A DNA stretch of 64,000 nucleotides from Amycolatopsis coloradensis. Its GTDB lineage: Bacteria > Actinomycetota > Actinomycetes > Mycobacteriales > Pseudonocardiaceae. Under the pieces are notes generated by a model that saw only the letters and a program-made list of their open reading frames with translations, was not told the DNA's origin and ran no database searches. Numbering within the stretch: the first letter of the stretch is position 1; the number at the start of each line of letters is the position of its first letter. Below are positions 25,069 to 33,649 of this stretch, piece after piece. The stretch covers positions 52,047-116,046 of the forward strand of contig NZ_MQUQ01000002.1 in assembly GCF_001953865.1 (NCBI RefSeq), in the 5' to 3' direction. Both the position numbers and the translations under genes were made by a program.

Positions 25069-26568
25069 GTGACAGTCACGTTCAACTCCGGCCACACCTC
25101 ACCGTCGGCGCGTCAGCACCGCAAGCCGCGCACCCGCCCCGCGGGTGACGCGATGCTGCACAACGACGCCGTCGAGAGTGTCAAGGCCACGACCTGGGCG
25201 GAGCTCGGTCTTCCCGAGCCGCTGCTGCGGGCACTGGCCGAGGGCGGAATCACCACCCCCTTCCCGATCCAGTCGGCGACCATCCCCGACGCGCTCGCCG
25301 GCCGCGATGTGCTGGGCCGCGCCCAGACCGGTTCCGGCAAGACCCTGGCCTTCGGCCTCGCGATGCTGACCAGGCTCAACGGCGGCCGCGCCCGTCCGAA
25401 GCACCCCCGCGCGCTGATCCTGGTCCCGACCCGCGAACTGGCCATGCAGGTCGCCGACTCGCTGACCCCGCTGGCCAAGTCCCTCGGCCTGTGGTGCCGC
25501 ACCGCTGTCGGCGGCATGGCCTTCACCCGCCAGGCCGACGCGCTTTCCCGCGGCGTCGACCTGCTGATCGCCACCCCCGGCCGGCTGTCGGACCACGTCC
25601 GCCAGGGCACCGCGTCGCTGTCCGAGGTCAACTTCATCGCGCTCGACGAGGCCGACCAGATGGCCGACATGGGCTTCATGCCGCAGGTTCGCGAGATCCT
25701 CGACCTGACCCCGCGTGACGGCCAGCGCCTGCTGTTCTCGGCGACCCTCGACGGTGACGTCGACCGCCTGGTCCGGGCGTACCTGACGAACCCGGTCACG
25801 CACTCGGTCGCCCCGTCGACCGCGAGCGTCACCACCATGGACCACCACGTGCTCCAGGTGTCGCACCAGGACAAGCAGGACATCATCACCGAGATCGGCG
25901 CCCGCGAGGGCCGCACGATCATGTTCGTCCGCACCAAGCACCACGTGGACCGCCTCACCGAGCGCCTGCGCGAGAAGGGCGTCCACGCGGCCGCTCTGCA
26001 CGGCGGCAAGACCCAGGGTCAGCGCAACCGGGTCCTCTCGGACTTCAAGGAGGGCTTCGCCCCGGTCCTCGTCGCCACGGACGTCGCCGCTCGCGGTATC
26101 CACGTCGACGACATCTCGCTGGTGCTGCACGTCGACCCGGCCGCCGACCACAAGGACTACCTGCACCGCGCCGGCCGGACCGCGCGCGCCGGGGCGTCCG
26201 GTGTCGTGGTCACGCTGGTCACCCACGACCAGCGCCGCATGGTGCGCCGGATGACCGACCGCGCCGGTGTCCGCGCCGAGCAGACCACGGTCCGCCCGGG
26301 CGACGCCGAGCTCGCTCGCATCACCGGTGCGCAGCAGCCCAGCGGTGAGCCGGTCATCGAGCGTCGTCGTGAGTCCCCGCGTCGCGGCGGTGGCCGCGGT
26401 TACGGTGGCGGCGACCGCGGTGGCTACCAGGGTTCGCGCGAGGGTCACCGCGAAGGCGGCCGTCCCGGCGGCTTCCGCGGCCGCCCGCGTCGTGGCGAGT
26501 CCGGTGGCGGCAGCGGCCGCCCGCAGCGTCCGGGCGCCGGACGCCCGCGTCGCAGCTACGACAGCTGA
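25069..26568 (+). CDS. DEAD-box ATP-dependent RNA helicase
   Basis: The 499-residue protein contains the complete helicase core: Q motif (TPFPIQSATIP), motif I AQTGSGKT, Ia PTRELA, II DEADQMADMG, III SATLDG, V ATDVAARGIHV and VI HRAGRTARAG. A C-terminal tail (about 415-499) is rich in Arg and Gly (RRGGGRGYGGGDRGGYQG), typical of RNA-binding RGG tails. It remodels RNA duplexes in the cytoplasm, usually in ribosome assembly or mRNA decay, and often helps at low temperature. The GTG at 25069 is selected because GAGAGG lies 5 nt upstream and no leader segment shows coding quality. A perfect 46-bp palindrome follows. Confidence 0.95.
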   Translation: MTVTFNSGHTSPSARQHRKPRTRPAGDAMLHNDAVESVKATTWAELGLPEPLLRALAEGGITTPFPIQSATIPDALAGRDVLGRAQTGSGKTLAFGLAMLTRLNGGRARPKHPRALILVPTRELAMQVADSLTPLAKSLGLWCRTAVGGMAFTRQADALSRGVDLLIATPGRLSDHVRQGTASLSEVNFIALDEADQMADMGFMPQVREILDLTPRDGQRLLFSATLDGDVDRLVRAYLTNPVTHSVAPSTASVTTMDHHVLQVSHQDKQDIITEIGAREGRTIMFVRTKHHVDRLTERLREKGVHAAALHGGKTQGQRNRVLSDFKEGFAPVLVATDVAARGIHVDDISLVLHVDPAADHKDYLHRAGRTARAGASGVVVTLVTHDQRRMVRRMTDRAGVRAEQTTVRPGDAELARITGAQQPSGEPVIERRRESPRRGGGRGYGGGDRGGYQGSREGHREGGRPGGFRGRPRRGESGGGSGRPQRPGAGRPRRSYDS

Positions 26569-26609
26569 ACTGACTGAACGGAGCCGGTTCACCCCGGCCC
26601 CAGCGTGAG

Positions 26610-26655
26610 CTGAACGGGACTTTCCTTGCGAATTCGCAAGGAAAGTCCCGTTCAG
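26610..26655. terminator. 46-bp perfect palindrome after helicase gene
   Basis: The sequence from CTGAACGGGACTTTCCTTGC to its mirror is perfectly symmetric about GAATTC, with 23-base arms and no unpaired loop. It lies 42 bp after the helicase stop and works as a terminator candidate. Confidence 0.8.
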
Positions 26656-26724
26656 TGCGTTCCAGCGAGTGCACAGCGGGACCACCGCACCGGCAGCCGG
26701 GGCGCGAATGGGAGACTGCGGGAC

Positions 26725-27912
26725 GTGACTTCTCCCGGCCCCGCTCCCCAGAACCTCCCGCCCGAGCAGGTTTTCGACTGGCTCGACGTCGAGGCGGAGA
26801 AGCGGGCCGAAGCAGGGCTGGTACGCAAGCTGCGTATCCGGCAGGCCCAGGAACCTGAGCTGGATCTCGCGGGCAACGACTACCTCGGGCTCGCCAGGGA
26901 CAAACGCGTCGCCGGTGCGGCCGCCGCGGCCGCGTTGCGCTGGGGCGCCGGGGCGACCGGCTCCCGCCTCGTCTCCGGCACCACCGAGGTCCACGCGGAA
27001 CTCGAGCACGAACTCGCCCGCTTCTGCGGCACTCAGGCCGCCCTGGTCTTCTCGTCCGGTTTCACCGCGAATCTCGGCGCCGTCACGGCCCTGTCCGGCG
27101 CGGACTCCGCGATCGTCACGGACAAGTACATCCACGCCTCGCTGATCGAAGGCTGCCGCCTGTCCCGCTCGGACATCGCCGCCGTCGCGCACAGCGATCC
27201 GAGCGCCTTCAAACACGCGCTCGCGACCCGCCGCAAACCCCGCGCGCTCGTCGTCACCGATTCCGTGTTCTCCGTCGACGGCGACATCGCCCCGCTGGAA
27301 CAACTCGCCGGTGTCTGCCGGGAGCACGGCGCGTCACTGCTCGTCGACGACGCCCACGGCTTCGGCGTCCTGGGCGAGGGCGGCCGAGGTGCGGTCCACG
27401 CGGCGGGACTCTCCAGCGCGCCGGACGTCGTCACCACGATCACGTTGTCGAAATCCCTTGGGGCGCAAGGTGGAGCGGTGCTCGGGCCGCGCCGGGTGAT
27501 CAAGCATCTCGTGGACACCGCCCGCAGTTTCATCTTCGACACCGGCCTCGCGCCGGCCAGTGCCGCCGCCGCGCTGGCCGCTCTCACCGCGCTGAAGGCC
27601 GAGCCGGAGCTGGCCACCAAGGTGACCGACGCGGCCGGAAACCTCGCGATGCAACTGAAAGCGGCGGGGTTCCGGGTCAGTCTCCCGGACGCCGCGGTGA
27701 TCTCGGTGCAGGCGCCGTCGCCCGAAGCGGCCGTCGCGTGGGCTGCGTCGTGCGCGGATCAGGGCATCCGCGTCGGCTGCTTCCGCCCGCCGTCCGTACC
27801 CGACGGCATCTCCCGCCTGCGCCTGACCGCGCGCGCCGATCTCACCGAGGCCGACGTGGACCGCGCGGTCGGGGTGATCACGGCTGCGGCGCCTCCCGGC
27901 GCCACATCGTGA
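26725..27912 (+). CDS. bioF: 8-amino-7-oxononanoate synthase (KAPA synthase)
   Basis: The 395-residue protein is a PLP-dependent alpha-oxoamine synthase. It shows the substrate motif LDLAGNDYLGLARDKRV, the GSGSR-like GATGSRLVSGTTEVHAELE, ALVFSSGFTANLG, Asp in LVDDAHGFGVLGEGGRG, and the PLP lysine in TITLSKSLGAQGG. It condenses pimeloyl-ACP or pimeloyl-CoA with alanine, an early biotin step. No other biotin gene is nearby, so related alpha-oxoamine synthases remain possible. The GTG at 26725 is chosen as the first start after the palindrome with a purine-rich stretch upstream (GGGAGACTGCGGGAC). It overlaps the convergent GNAT gene by 35 bp. Confidence 0.85.
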   Translation: MTSPGPAPQNLPPEQVFDWLDVEAEKRAEAGLVRKLRIRQAQEPELDLAGNDYLGLARDKRVAGAAAAAALRWGAGATGSRLVSGTTEVHAELEHELARFCGTQAALVFSSGFTANLGAVTALSGADSAIVTDKYIHASLIEGCRLSRSDIAAVAHSDPSAFKHALATRRKPRALVVTDSVFSVDGDIAPLEQLAGVCREHGASLLVDDAHGFGVLGEGGRGAVHAAGLSSAPDVVTTITLSKSLGAQGGAVLGPRRVIKHLVDTARSFIFDTGLAPASAAAALAALTALKAEPELATKVTDAAGNLAMQLKAAGFRVSLPDAAVISVQAPSPEAAVAWAASCADQGIRVGCFRPPSVPDGISRLRLTARADLTEADVDRAVGVITAAAPPGATS

Positions 27913-28360
27913 TGTGCGGGATCCCGTCTTCCATGAACTCGTCGCCTTCGGCCACGAAGCCGTACTTGGCATAGAACTTCGTCGCGTACGTCTGCGCGTC
28001 GAGGACGCACGGCGCGTCTCCGATCCCCGCGAGCGCGGTCTCCATCAGCCGTCCCGCGAGGCCCTTGCCGCGTGAGCGGACGGCCGTGCACACCCTGCCG
28101 ATGCGGAAGGTGCCGCCGGCGTCCTGCAGCACGCGAAGGTACGAGTCGACGGCGACGGAACCGCCGATCCAGAGGTGACGCGTGCCGGGCAGGAGGTCAC
28201 GCCCGTCGATCTCGTGATAGGCGACGTTCTGCTCGACGACGAACACGTCGACGCGCAGACGGAGGATGCCGTGCAACTGCGCGGCGGTGATCTCGTCACC
28301 GGCGACGGACAGCGGGAACGACGAGGTCTCGATGATCGGGGTGTCGGTGCTCACGCCCAC
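27878..28360 (-). CDS. ElaA-type GNAT acetyltransferase
   Basis: The protein of about 160 residues matches ElaA-like GNATs: LHGILRLRVDVFVVEQNVAY near the N-terminus, then YLRVLQDAGGTFRIGRVCTA, the acetyl-CoA loop RSRGKGLAGRLMETAL and LDAQTYATKFYAKYGFVAEG, with HITMWRR at the end. The family is small and its substrates are poorly known. Start is either GTG at 28360 or GTG at 28354. Its last 35 bases overlap the 3' end of bioF in opposite orientation. Confidence 0.85.
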   Translation of the reverse strand: MGVSTDTPIIETSSFPLSVAGDEITAAQLHGILRLRVDVFVVEQNVAYHEIDGRDLLPGTRHLWIGGSVAVDSYLRVLQDAGGTFRIGRVCTAVRSRGKGLAGRLMETALAGIGDAPCVLDAQTYATKFYAKYGFVAEGDEFMEDGIPHITMWRREAPQP

Positions 28361-28393
28361 TTGTTAGCACATCGGACGTGAAGACGGCATCGA

Positions 28394-29227
28394 TCAGCCG
28401 ATCAGCCGTCGGCTGCTTTGCTGGGAGATCTCGTTCGCGTAGTGCGAGACGCGGGTGTACACGCCCGGTTTGTTCGCCTTCGCGCAGCCTTCGCCGAACG
28501 AAACGATCCCGATCAGCGTGTCGCCCACCACCAACGGGCCACCCGAATCGCCCTGGCAGGCGTCGACCCCGCCTTCGGGGTATCCGGCGCACACCATGTC
28601 GCTCGGATCGTAGCCCGAGTACGCGGTGCGGCAGGTCTTGTCGCTGACCACCGGGACGACAGCGCTACGCAGGTAGTCCGAACGCGCCCCACCGTCGGCG
28701 ACGCGGCCCCAGCCGAGCACCGTCGCTTTCGTCCCCTCGCTGTACAGGTCGGCGTTGCCGTTGTCCGCGACCTTCGCGGACCGGTACGGCAACTGGCCGC
28801 TGACCGTCATCACCGCGATGTCGCCGCCCTTGGCGGGGTCCCCTTGGAAGTCGGGGCTGACCCAGACCTTCGAAACGCGCAGTTCCACGCCGTCCCGCGT
28901 GCGTTTGTCCTCCCGGCCCGCGATGACCCGGACGTCGTTCTTGTCGACCGCGACCGCGCAGTGCGCCGCCGTCGCGATCGTCGTGGGGCTGACGATCACC
29001 GCTCCGCAGTACTGGTTTCCACTGCGATCGGCCAAATAGACCGCGTACGGGTACTGCGAGACCGAAGCCTTGCCACCGCCCACGATCCTCGGTTCGACGG
29101 CTTTGTCCGGGCCGCCCACCGCGCTGCCGGCCGCCGACGCGCTGTTGACCGCGACCGGCGCCATCACGGCCGTCGCGAGTACCGCCCCGACCGCGTACAG
29201 CAGGGTGCGACGTGACTTCTTGGGCAT
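28394..29227 (-). CDS. Secreted trypsin-like serine protease
   Basis: The 277-residue preproenzyme has a signal peptide (MPKKSRRTLLYAVGAVLATA to ASAAG, about 1-34), a short propeptide, and an S1 domain starting at the classic activation site EPRIVGGGKAS. The triad is His in IATAAHCAVA, Asp in GGDIAVMTV, and Ser in CQGDSGGPLV; the Asp six residues before Ser (GVDACQGDSGG) predicts trypsin-like cleavage after Arg or Lys. Six cysteines allow three disulfides. The ATG at 29227 has GAAGGGA about 6 nt upstream. It shows little resemblance to the protease at 15413 beyond the fold and lacks C-terminal repeats. Confidence 0.93.
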   Translation of the reverse strand: MPKKSRRTLLYAVGAVLATAVMAPVAVNSASAAGSAVGGPDKAVEPRIVGGGKASVSQYPYAVYLADRSGNQYCGAVIVSPTTIATAAHCAVAVDKNDVRVIAGREDKRTRDGVELRVSKVWVSPDFQGDPAKGGDIAVMTVSGQLPYRSAKVADNGNADLYSEGTKATVLGWGRVADGGARSDYLRSAVVPVVSDKTCRTAYSGYDPSDMVCAGYPEGGVDACQGDSGGPLVVGDTLIGIVSFGEGCAKANKPGVYTRVSHYANEISQQSSRRLIG

Positions 29228-29392
29228 GTTCGGTCCCTTCACCGGGGCGTACGTACGGTCAAACCCTGGGAAGTCGTTCGACTCCAGCGCGTACACAAGC
29301 GATCGCAATACCCTAATCCGAGAAAGCCCGAGGTGCTGTCACTGAAACGGGTGGACCTGTGCTCACCGAACGCATCTGACACGCTGGACCCC

Positions 29393-30268
29393 GTGCGGGC
29401 GACGGCGACGATTCTGGCGGCTACGGCCTTTCTCCTGCTGTCGTGTTCCAGTCCGCCCCCGCCTGTTCCGGCACCGGCGCCGTCCCCGCCGTCCACCTCG
29501 GCCGCTGCGGGCAGTCCGGCGAAAACCCCTTCACCGGCACCGATATCGAGCACCCCTGCCCCGCCTCCCGCACCGCTCTGGCAAGTCGGCGCGAAGCCGC
29601 TTCCCTTGCGGCGTGACGGTTTCGGGCAGATCCTCCCGACTCCTCCCGTGCTGGCCGATCGTTCGCTGCCGACCGCGGACCTGCTCCCCCCGCCCGCCGG
29701 GAACCGGTTCGCGAGCACGGTGAACGCGGCCCCCGCCGGGGTTCTCGCGCGCAGCACCTGGCAAGCGGGCTGTCCGGTCAAAGCAGGCGAACTGCGCTAC
29801 CTCACGTTGTCGTTCTGGGGTTTCGACGGCCGCGCGCATACCGGCGAAATGCTCGTGAACGCGTCGGTGGCGAGCGCCGTCGTCACCGTGTTCGGGCGGT
29901 TGTTCGCCGCGAAGTTCCCGATCGAGGAAATGCGCGTGACCGCTCCCGCCGAACTCACCGCTCCCCCGACGGGCGACGGGAACAACACCAACGCGTTCGT
30001 CTGCCGCCCTGCCCGCGGCCGGACGAACTGGTCCGCGCACGCCTACGGACTCGCGATCGACGTCAACCCGTTCTGCAACCCGTACACCAAGGGCGATCTC
30101 GTGCTGCCCGAACTCGCATCGGCGTACCTCGACCGGGGGAACCGGCGGCCGGGGATGATCACGCGGGGCGATGCGACCGTGGCCGCCTTCTCCGCGATCG
30201 GCTGGACCTGGGGCGGGACCTGGACCACGCCAGTGGACCGGATGCACTTCAGCGCGAACGGGCGTTGA
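29393..30268 (+). CDS. M15-family peptidase lipoprotein
   Basis: The 291-residue protein begins with a lipoprotein signal (MRATATILAATAFLLLSCSS; Cys at about 18), followed by a Pro/Ser/Ala-rich linker (about 20-65). Its C-terminal domain carries the M15 (VanY-like) zinc motif: SAHAYGLAIDVNPFCNPY supplies His and Asp, and DRMHFS the second His, with GWTWGGTW between. These enzymes trim peptidoglycan peptides (D,D- or L,D-carboxypeptidase or endopeptidase), which fits a membrane-anchored wall-facing location. The GTG at 29393 is chosen because it places the signal sequence at the N-terminus. The reaction type is not resolved from sequence. Confidence 0.85.
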   Translation: MRATATILAATAFLLLSCSSPPPPVPAPAPSPPSTSAAAGSPAKTPSPAPISSTPAPPPAPLWQVGAKPLPLRRDGFGQILPTPPVLADRSLPTADLLPPPAGNRFASTVNAAPAGVLARSTWQAGCPVKAGELRYLTLSFWGFDGRAHTGEMLVNASVASAVVTVFGRLFAAKFPIEEMRVTAPAELTAPPTGDGNNTNAFVCRPARGRTNWSAHAYGLAIDVNPFCNPYTKGDLVLPELASAYLDRGNRRPGMITRGDATVAAFSAIGWTWGGTWTTPVDRMHFSANGR

Positions 30269-30300
30269 CCGGGAACAACCGGTCGCCGTGACAAGTTGGC

Positions 30301-30306
30301 TAGAGT
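30301..30306 (+). promoter_or_regulatory. -10 box of mtr
   Basis: TAGAGT lies 35 nt before the GTG of mtr, giving a short leader with AAAGGAA as ribosome binding site. No clear -35 is seen. Confidence 0.4.
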
Positions 30307-30341
30307 CGGAACCACCCGCTTCAGCCGCAAAGGAAGTCAGC

Positions 30342-31736
30342 GTGCCCCACTACGACCTGGTGATCGTCGGTACCGGATCGGGTAACTCGATCCTCGACCC
30401 GCGTTTCGCGAACTGGAACACGGCGATCGTGGAGAAGGGCACGTTCGGCGGCACCTGCCTGAACGTGGGCTGCATCCCGACGAAGATGTTCGTGCACGCC
30501 GCCAACGTCGCGGCCACCCCCGCGTCGTCGTCGAAATACGGCGTCGACGAGGAGCTGACCGGGGTCCGCTGGCGCGACGTCCGCGACCGGATCTTCGGGC
30601 GGATCGACCCGATCGCCGCAGGCGGGCGCGAGTACCGCGTCAAGCACGAGGACAACAAGAACGTCACCGTGTACGAGGGCGAAGGCCGCTTCACCGGGCA
30701 CAAGGAACTCCAGGTCAGCTACCCCGACGGCCGCCCGGCCGAGACGATCACGGCCGACCGGTTCGTCCTCGCCGCCGGTGGGCGCCCGGTGCTCCCGGAC
30801 GTCCCCGGCCTCGCCGAAACCGGGTACCACACCTCCGACACGGTGATGCGGCTCGACGAACTGCCCGCGAGCATCGTGATCCTCGGCGGCGGGTACATCG
30901 CGGCAGAGTTCGCGCACGTCTTCGCCTCGTTCGGGGTGAACGTGACCGTGGTCAACCGGTCCGGCGCGCTGCTGCGGTCCGAGGACGACGACGTCAGCGC
31001 GAGGTTCACCGAACTGGCCGGGCAGCGGTTCGACGTCCGGCTCGACCGGAAGACCGTCCGCGCGCGCAAGACCTCTTCGGGTGTCGCGCTGGACCTCGAA
31101 GGCGCGGAGGGTGCCGAGACCGTCGAGGCCGGCGTGCTGCTGGTCGCGACCGGCCGCACGCCGAACTCCGACCTCCTCGACGTCGCCGCCACCGGCGTGA
31201 CCACGGGCGAGCGCGGGCACGTCGTGGTCGACGAGTACCAGCAGACCGTGGTCGACGGGATCTACGCGCTCGGCGACCTCTCGTCGGTCTTCGAGCTGAA
31301 GCACGTCGCGAACCACGAGCAGCGCGTCGTGCAGCACAACCTGCTGCACCCGGACGAGCGGATCGAAGCCGACCACCGGTTCGTCCCGCACGCGGTGTTC
31401 ACCTCGCCGCAGGTCGCTTCGGTCGGGCTGACCGAACGCGAGGCCCGCGAGCGCGGCGTTTCGTACGTGACTTCGCACCAGGACTACGCCGGTATCGCCT
31501 ACGGCTGGGCGATGGAGGACACCACCGGCTTCGCGAAGCTGCTCGCCGACCCGGCCACCGGGCAACTGCTGGGCGCGCACATCATCGGCCCGCAGGCGTC
31601 GTCGGTGATCCAGCCGCTGATCCAGGCGATGAGCTTCGGGCTCGACGCGAAGAGCATGGCGCGCGGGCAGTACTGGATCCACCCGGCGATGCCGGAACTG
31701 GTCGAGAACGCGCTGCTGAACCTGCCGCTGGACTGA
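30342..31736 (+). CDS. mtr: Mycothione reductase
   Basis: The 464-residue flavoenzyme reduces mycothiol disulfide with NADPH, keeping the actinobacterial thiol buffer reduced. Features: N-terminal FAD site (DLVIVGTGSGNSILD), redox-active disulfide GGTCLNVGCIPTKM, NADPH site (SIVILGGGYIAAEFAHVF), second FAD motif (GIYALGDLSS), and a C-terminal dimer domain with the catalytic His in YWIHPAMPELVENALL. The match with mycobacterial Mtr runs the full length, including GSGNSILD and YGWAMEDT, which separates it from lipoamide dehydrogenase. The GTG at 30342 has AAAGGAAG 5 nt upstream. The stop is followed by a GTCCTCTAG repeat. Confidence 0.96.
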   Translation: MPHYDLVIVGTGSGNSILDPRFANWNTAIVEKGTFGGTCLNVGCIPTKMFVHAANVAATPASSSKYGVDEELTGVRWRDVRDRIFGRIDPIAAGGREYRVKHEDNKNVTVYEGEGRFTGHKELQVSYPDGRPAETITADRFVLAAGGRPVLPDVPGLAETGYHTSDTVMRLDELPASIVILGGGYIAAEFAHVFASFGVNVTVVNRSGALLRSEDDDVSARFTELAGQRFDVRLDRKTVRARKTSSGVALDLEGAEGAETVEAGVLLVATGRTPNSDLLDVAATGVTTGERGHVVVDEYQQTVVDGIYALGDLSSVFELKHVANHEQRVVQHNLLHPDERIEADHRFVPHAVFTSPQVASVGLTEREARERGVSYVTSHQDYAGIAYGWAMEDTTGFAKLLADPATGQLLGAHIIGPQASSVIQPLIQAMSFGLDAKSMARGQYWIHPAMPELVENALLNLPLD

Positions 31737-31743
31737 CCTCCGC

Positions 31744-31768
31744 CGCAAGTAGTCCTCTAGTTGCGGTT
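31744..31768. repeat. Gene-end repeat with GTCCTCTAGTTGCGG core (copy 2)
   Basis: CCGCAA (31743-31748) and TTGCGG flank GTAGTCCTCTAG, forming a small inverted repeat after mtr. The core matches the palindrome arm at 48964-48982. Confidence 0.5.
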
Positions 31769-31788
31769 CCCTTGGGGCTCGCCGGACG

Positions 31789-32262
31789 TCAGACGACGCG
31801 TCCGCAGTTGCGGGCCCCGTTCCGCACCGCGAGTTCGCTCACCGCGTTCATCTGGGTGTCCGAGGCACCCATCAAGGTGGCCGAGCGGGCCCCGTCTCCC
31901 GAGAACCGCTCGCCCGCCTCGACGTACCGGCGGACTGCCGCCAAGAACTCCTCACGCGCCGATGCCGCCTCTCCCGGCACCGTGCGGACCCCCGTCGCTC
32001 CCCTGAGGATGTCCTTGGCGTCGTCCACCCTCGTCGCGACGAAGTGCTGCCACTTGCGCTGCTCCGTCGCGACGTCCCCCTCGGGGTCCGGCCAGTAGCG
32101 CTGGAACGCCGTGCTGTCCGCCCCCACCTGTACGCACACCAGGTCCACGGCGCGGTAGAACTCCGACGGCGAAACCGCGGCCGGGGGCCGCGACGGCGCC
32201 AAGACGACGCACACCGCGGCGAAGCAGGCCAAAACCGTTCCGTACGCGATTTCTTCCACCAC
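31789..32262 (-). CDS. Unknown small membrane-anchored or secreted protein
   Basis: I do not recognise this protein. It has a hydrophobic N-terminal segment (EEIAYGTVLACFAAVCVVLA, about 3-22), which could be a signal anchor or signal peptide, and a mostly helical, charged domain of about 130 residues (AVSPSEFYRAVDLVCVQVGA to VSELAVRNGARNCGRVV) with two further cysteines that might pair. Start choice: GTG at 32262 has GGGGG 5 nt upstream. A TTG at 32298 sits 7 nt after a -10 box and could start a leaderless form. A well-formed promoter between two TGAAC palindromes suggests tight control. Confidence 0.55.
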   Translation of the reverse strand: MVEEIAYGTVLACFAAVCVVLAPSRPPAAVSPSEFYRAVDLVCVQVGADSTAFQRYWPDPEGDVATEQRKWQHFVATRVDDAKDILRGATGVRTVPGEAASAREEFLAAVRRYVEAGERFSGDGARSATLMGASDTQMNAVSELAVRNGARNCGRVV

Positions 32263-32284
32263 GCCGACCCCCAGAACCAAGTTT

Positions 32285-32356
32285 TTGAACAGGTTCAACT
32301 CGCTTAGGTTATGGCTGCGCCCGGCGTGGGGTCAAGGAGTTTTTTGAACGCGTTCA
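32285..32356 (-). promoter_or_regulatory. Promoter bracketed by two TTGAAC-type palindromes
   Basis: On the minus strand, -35 TTGACC (32330-32335), an 18-bp spacer and -10 TAACCT (32306-32311) form a good promoter for the gene at 31789. Downstream lies TTGAAC-AG-GTTCAA (32285-32298), just after the predicted start of transcription. Upstream lies TGAACGCGTTCA (32345-32356), overlapping the stop codon of the MFS gene. Both are preceded by a run of T. The arrangement fits a TetR-type repressor holding two sites; no such regulator gene is in the window. Confidence 0.65.
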
Positions 32357-33601
32357 GACGAAGCGGCGGCGACCGGCGAAGGCGCCGAAGGTCATCTGTG
32401 CGGCGAAGACGACGAGCATCATGATCCACGGCACGGTCCAGCCGTCGGTGAGGTCGTGAAGCAGTCCGAAGAGGAACGGCCCGACGGCCGCGAGCAGGTA
32501 GCCGATGCCCTGCGCCATCCCCGACAGCCTCGCGGTGTCCGCGCCGGTGCGCGCCCGCAGCGCGATCACCGTCAGCGCGAGCGAGAAGACGCTCATCCCG
32601 AGCCCGATGAGGACGCACCAGAGCAGCGGCGAGGCGGCCGGGGCGACCATCATGCCGACCATGCCCGCGAAGCCGAAGACGCCGAGCCCGACGATCCACG
32701 GGCTCTGACTGCCGTGCCGAGCGGCCATCGGCGCCACCACGAGACTGATCGGAACGGCGATGAGCGAGATCAGCCCGAGCAGCAGACCGGAATCACCCTT
32801 GCTTACTCCGGCGTCGATCATCACTTCCGGCAGCCAGCCCATCACCACGTAGGCCAAAAAGGCCTGAGTGCCGAAGAAAAGGGTGACCATCCACGCAAGG
32901 GGGCTCCGCAGGAGCGAACGCCCGCTACCCTGCTTGCCTGCCTCGGCAACGGGCGCACGCCCAGTACCGCGGGCTGCGAGAATCCAGACGAGGAGTGCGA
33001 GCACCGCCAGCACCGACCAGGCGCCGAGACCTTGACGCCAGCCGCCGAACGCGTTCTCCAGGGGAGGGGTGAGCGCGGACCCCAGGGCGCCTCCGCCCTG
33101 AAGAGCGGCGGTGTAGACGCCGGTCATCATGCCAACACGCGCCGGGAAGGAGTCCTTGATGACGACTGGGATCAGCACGTTCGCCAGTGCGATTCCCGCC
33201 GTGGCCACCAGGGTTCCCCCGAGCACGACGTACGGCCCGTCGATCACCCGCAGCACCAGCCCGACGGCCAGCACCGACAGCGCGGAGGCGATGGCCACGC
33301 CGACACCGAACCGGCGGGCCAGTGCGGGAGCGGCGAGCCCGGCGGCGGCGAAACAGAGGCCGGGGAGCGTGGTGAGCACGCCGGCCCAGGTCGCCGTGGC
33401 GCCGAGGTCGTCGCGCATCTCGCCGAGGATCGGGCCGACGCTGGTGATCGCCGGGCGCAGGTTGAGGGCGACCAGGATGACCGCGACGCCGAGCAGGACA
33501 CCGCCGGAGATCACTCCCGGCCGCCACTCCGTCTCGATCGAGCCTTCGAATTCAGGACGATCGTCGAACGGGGAAACGGGTTCTCGGGAGTCGACACGCA
33601 C
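32354..33601 (-). CDS. MFS transporter, CynX/NimT-like
   Basis: The protein of about 415 residues has 12 predicted helices with the MFS loop motif ALARRFGVGVAIASAL and opens with VAVILVALNLRPAITSVGPI, the N-terminal signature of the CynX/NimT branch (cyanate, 2-nitroimidazole and similar small compounds). The divergent GntR regulator very probably controls it. Start: GTG at 33601 is 7 nt after GATACT within an extended -10 (TGTGATACT), suggesting leaderless transcription. ATG at 33622 would add 7 residues but overlaps the operator region. The stop codon is embedded in a TGAACGCGTTCA palindrome. Export substrate is unknown. Confidence 0.85.
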   Translation of the reverse strand: MRVDSREPVSPFDDRPEFEGSIETEWRPGVISGGVLLGVAVILVALNLRPAITSVGPILGEMRDDLGATATWAGVLTTLPGLCFAAAGLAAPALARRFGVGVAIASALSVLAVGLVLRVIDGPYVVLGGTLVATAGIALANVLIPVVIKDSFPARVGMMTGVYTAALQGGGALGSALTPPLENAFGGWRQGLGAWSVLAVLALLVWILAARGTGRAPVAEAGKQGSGRSLLRSPLAWMVTLFFGTQAFLAYVVMGWLPEVMIDAGVSKGDSGLLLGLISLIAVPISLVVAPMAARHGSQSPWIVGLGVFGFAGMVGMMVAPAASPLLWCVLIGLGMSVFSLALTVIALRARTGADTARLSGMAQGIGYLLAAVGPFLFGLLHDLTDGWTVPWIMMLVVFAAQMTFGAFAGRRRFV

Positions 33602-33649
33602 GTCGGCTAGTATCACATACATAGGATGATTGGATGAAGGGACAACGCT
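33602..33649. promoter_or_regulatory. Divergent MFS/GntR control region
   Basis: GTAT-CAC-ATAC (33610-33620) is a small perfect dyad overlapping the MFS -10 (GATACT on the minus strand). FadR-type GntR proteins usually bind GT-N-AC dyads, so this is the likely operator. AAGGGA 8 nt before the GTG at 33650 is the regulator's ribosome binding site. Confidence 0.5.

Noticed and set aside
24878..25072. A 64-codon frame in the helicase leader
   Set aside because: No ribosome site and no similarity I recognise; better explained as structured leader RNA, though an upstream peptide cannot be excluded.
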